A stretch of 5,677 bases of DNA from contig JAFMQQ010000237.1 of the NCBI GenBank assembly GCA_017354595.1, positions 1 to 5,677 on the forward strand, written 5' to 3'. Within the stretch, counting starts at the first letter, position 1, and each line of letters begins with the position of its first letter. This document shows, in pieces, positions 4,439 through 5,677 of this stretch. The notes under the pieces are model-generated. The model was given only the letters and a program-made list of their open reading frames with translations, did no database searches and had not been told where the DNA came from. Source of the stretch: Micromonosporaceae bacterium (lineage in GTDB: Bacteria > Actinomycetota > Actinomycetes > Mycobacteriales > Micromonosporaceae). The position numbers were made by a program, and so were the translations under genes.

Positions 4439-5650
4439 ATGGACTTCGAGCCCAGTGCGCGGGCCCGCGAGATACACCAGCGTGCGGAAGAGTTCCTGCA
4501 CGAATGCGTCTACCCGGCCGAGCCGACCTTCGCCGAGCAGGTCGCGCAGCGACCTGGGGCGTGGGACGCGCCGCCGGTACTGGATGAGTTGAAGAAGCAG
4601 GCGCGCCAGCGCGGGCTGTGGAACCTGTTCCTCCCCGGTAGCGAGCACGGGGCGGGCCTGTCCAATGTGGAGTACGCGCCGGTGGCTGAGCTGGCCGGCC
4701 GCAGCCCGGCGCTCGCCCCGGAGGCGATGAACTGCTCGGCACCGGATACCGGCAACATGGAGCTGCTGGCGGCCTTCGGCACGCCGGAGCAGCAGGCGCG
4801 CTGGCTGCGCCCGTTGCTGGAGGGTGAGATCCGGTCCTGTTTCTCGATGACCGAGCCGGACGTGGCGAGTTCGGACGCGAGCAATATCGCCGCCACCATC
4901 GAACGCGACGGCGAAGACTACGTCATCACCGGCCGCAAGTGGTGGTCGACCGGCGCGATGAACCCGCGCTGCCGGGTGGCGATCGTGATGGGCGTGACCG
5001 ATCCGGCCGGTCCGCGGCACCGGCGGCACAGCATGGTGCTGGTACCGATGGACACGCCGGGCGTCTCGGTGCTGCGGCCGTTGACGGTCTTCGGGTACAC
5101 CGACCGGCCGCACGGCGGGCACGCCGAGATCGGTTTCGACCGGGTGCGGGTACCGGTGGCGAACCTGCTCGGCACCGAGCACGACGGCTTCGGGCTGGCC
5201 CAGGCGCGGCTGGGTCCGGGGCGCATCCACCACTGCATGCGGCTGATCGGGGCGGCGGAACGGGCCCTGGAGCTGATGTGCCAGCGCGCTGCGTCGCGCA
5301 ACGCCTTCGGTGGCCCGATCGCCGATCAGGGCGTGGTGCGGGACTGGATCGCGCGGTCCCGGATCCGGATCGAACAGGCGCGGCTGCTGGTGCTCAAGAC
5401 CGCCTGGCTGATGGACACGGTGGGCAACAAGGGCGCGGCGCAGGAGATCGCGGCGATCAAGGTGGTCGCACCGGAGGCGGCCCGGTGGGTGATCGACCGG
5501 GCGATCCAGGTGTACGGCGCCGCCGGCGTCAGCCAGGACACGCCGTTGGCCCACCTGTACGCCGCCGCGCGCACCATCCAGCTCGCGGACGGCCCGGACG
5601 AGGTACACATCCGCTCGGTGGCCCGGCAGGAGCTGGCCCGCTGGCGCTGA
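4439..5650 (+). CDS. Acyl-CoA dehydrogenase, ACAD10/ACAD11-like
   Basis: A complete 403-residue FAD-dependent acyl-CoA dehydrogenase. In order: an N-terminal helical domain (about 1-125; GLWNLFLPGSEHGAGLSN at 59-76), the beta-sheet domain opened by CFSMTEPDVASSDASN (134-149, family signature contacting flavin and substrate), ITGRKWWSTGA (163-173), HSMVLVPMDTPGV (197-209), and a C-terminal helical domain with RLGPGRIHHCMR (257-268), RNAFGGPIADQ (287-297), IQVYGAAGVSQDTPLAHLYA (356-375) and ADGPDEVH (383-390). The last motif, with Asp384 where MCAD-type enzymes have the EG of their catalytic Glu loop, is typical of the ACAD10/11 branch. Start three bases after the kinase stop with a good GGAAGG site. 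In the ACAD10/11 and LvaA/LvaC systems, the kinase phosphorylates a 4-hydroxyacyl-CoA and the dehydrogenase domain removes the phosphate, yielding an enoyl-CoA for beta-oxidation. The same is inferred here from family and gene order. A conventional acyl-CoA dehydrogenase role is less likely but possible. Confidence 0.92.
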   Translation: MDFEPSARAREIHQRAEEFLHECVYPAEPTFAEQVAQRPGAWDAPPVLDELKKQARQRGLWNLFLPGSEHGAGLSNVEYAPVAELAGRSPALAPEAMNCSAPDTGNMELLAAFGTPEQQARWLRPLLEGEIRSCFSMTEPDVASSDASNIAATIERDGEDYVITGRKWWSTGAMNPRCRVAIVMGVTDPAGPRHRRHSMVLVPMDTPGVSVLRPLTVFGYTDRPHGGHAEIGFDRVRVPVANLLGTEHDGFGLAQARLGPGRIHHCMRLIGAAERALELMCQRAASRNAFGGPIADQGVVRDWIARSRIRIEQARLLVLKTAWLMDTVGNKGAAQEIAAIKVVAPEAARWVIDRAIQVYGAAGVSQDTPLAHLYAAARTIQLADGPDEVHIRSVARQELARWR

Positions 5651-5658
5651 ACCGCGGC

Positions 5659-5670
5659 ACCGGCGCCGGT
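5659..5670. repeat. 12-bp perfect palindrome downstream of the dehydrogenase gene
   Basis: ACCGGCGCCGGT is self-complementary and begins eight bases after the TGA. With no unpaired loop and no following T run, it is not a clear intrinsic terminator; it may be part of a longer structure cut off by the window end at 5677. Confidence 0.4.
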
Positions 5671-5677
5671 CAGCCCA

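Noticed and set aside
4253..5608. A 451-residue minus-strand open frame opposite the dehydrogenase
   Set aside because: It is rich in Arg, His, Pro and Gly and mirrors the dehydrogenase codons; no recognisable domain. The plus-strand protein is a complete ACAD.
5651..5677. Intrinsic terminator after the dehydrogenase
   Set aside because: The palindrome has no loop and no T run follows before the window ends, so termination cannot be claimed.

Overview
The window comes from a very GC-rich genome (roughly 70 % G+C by eye) with strong third-position GC, GTG starts and some genes lacking a Shine-Dalgarno site. This points to an Actinomycetota chromosome. A Micromonosporaceae-like host is a guess, not something the sequence proves. 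No tRNA, rRNA, CRISPR array, insertion sequence or phage gene is visible, and the genes look like ordinary, intact chromosomal genes.

Left block (minus strand, 1-1679): a probable two-gene operon. The promoter-proximal gene (924-1679) is a full-length homologue of the steroid 5-alpha-reductase / 3-oxo-5-alpha-steroid 4-dehydrogenase family, with every active-site residue I know for the human enzyme. It is followed after 32 bases by an extended short-chain dehydrogenase/epimerase (891 to 1) that runs off the left edge of the window. A 12-bp x 3 tandem repeat lies across the junction. The pair suggests redox tailoring of a steroid-like or polyprenyl-like lipid, but no substrate can be read from sequence.

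Middle block: a 235-bp divergent intergenic region (1680-1914) holds a probable leaderless promoter for the left operon and a weaker promoter/operator candidate for a small roadblock/LC7 protein (1915-2337, plus). The roadblock gene converges on, and overlaps by 47 bp, a minus-strand PAS-GGDEF protein (2291-3304). That protein is a probable diguanylate cyclase with a non-canonical HGDEF signature, no RxxD inhibitory site, and a 12-residue tandem duplication inside its PAS domain.

Right block (plus, 3368-5650): a tightly coupled pair, an APH-fold kinase (3368-4435) followed three bases later by an acyl-CoA dehydrogenase (4439-5650). These are the separate-gene equivalents of the two fused domains of eukaryotic ACAD10/ACAD11. 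The best functional model is breakdown of 4-hydroxyacyl-CoAs through a 4-phosphoryl intermediate. A 63-bp divergent region separates this operon from the diguanylate cyclase gene.

Three sequence-scale signals stand out beyond the genes. GGTACC is highly over-represented (17 copies counted). A near-obligatory GTA-CCG codon pair for Val-Pro (10 of 12) accounts for part of it. There are also several short tandem or direct duplications whose periods are all multiples of three. I do not see a convincing wholly new system; the most testable biology is the kinase/dehydrogenase pair and the bacterial steroid-reductase operon.
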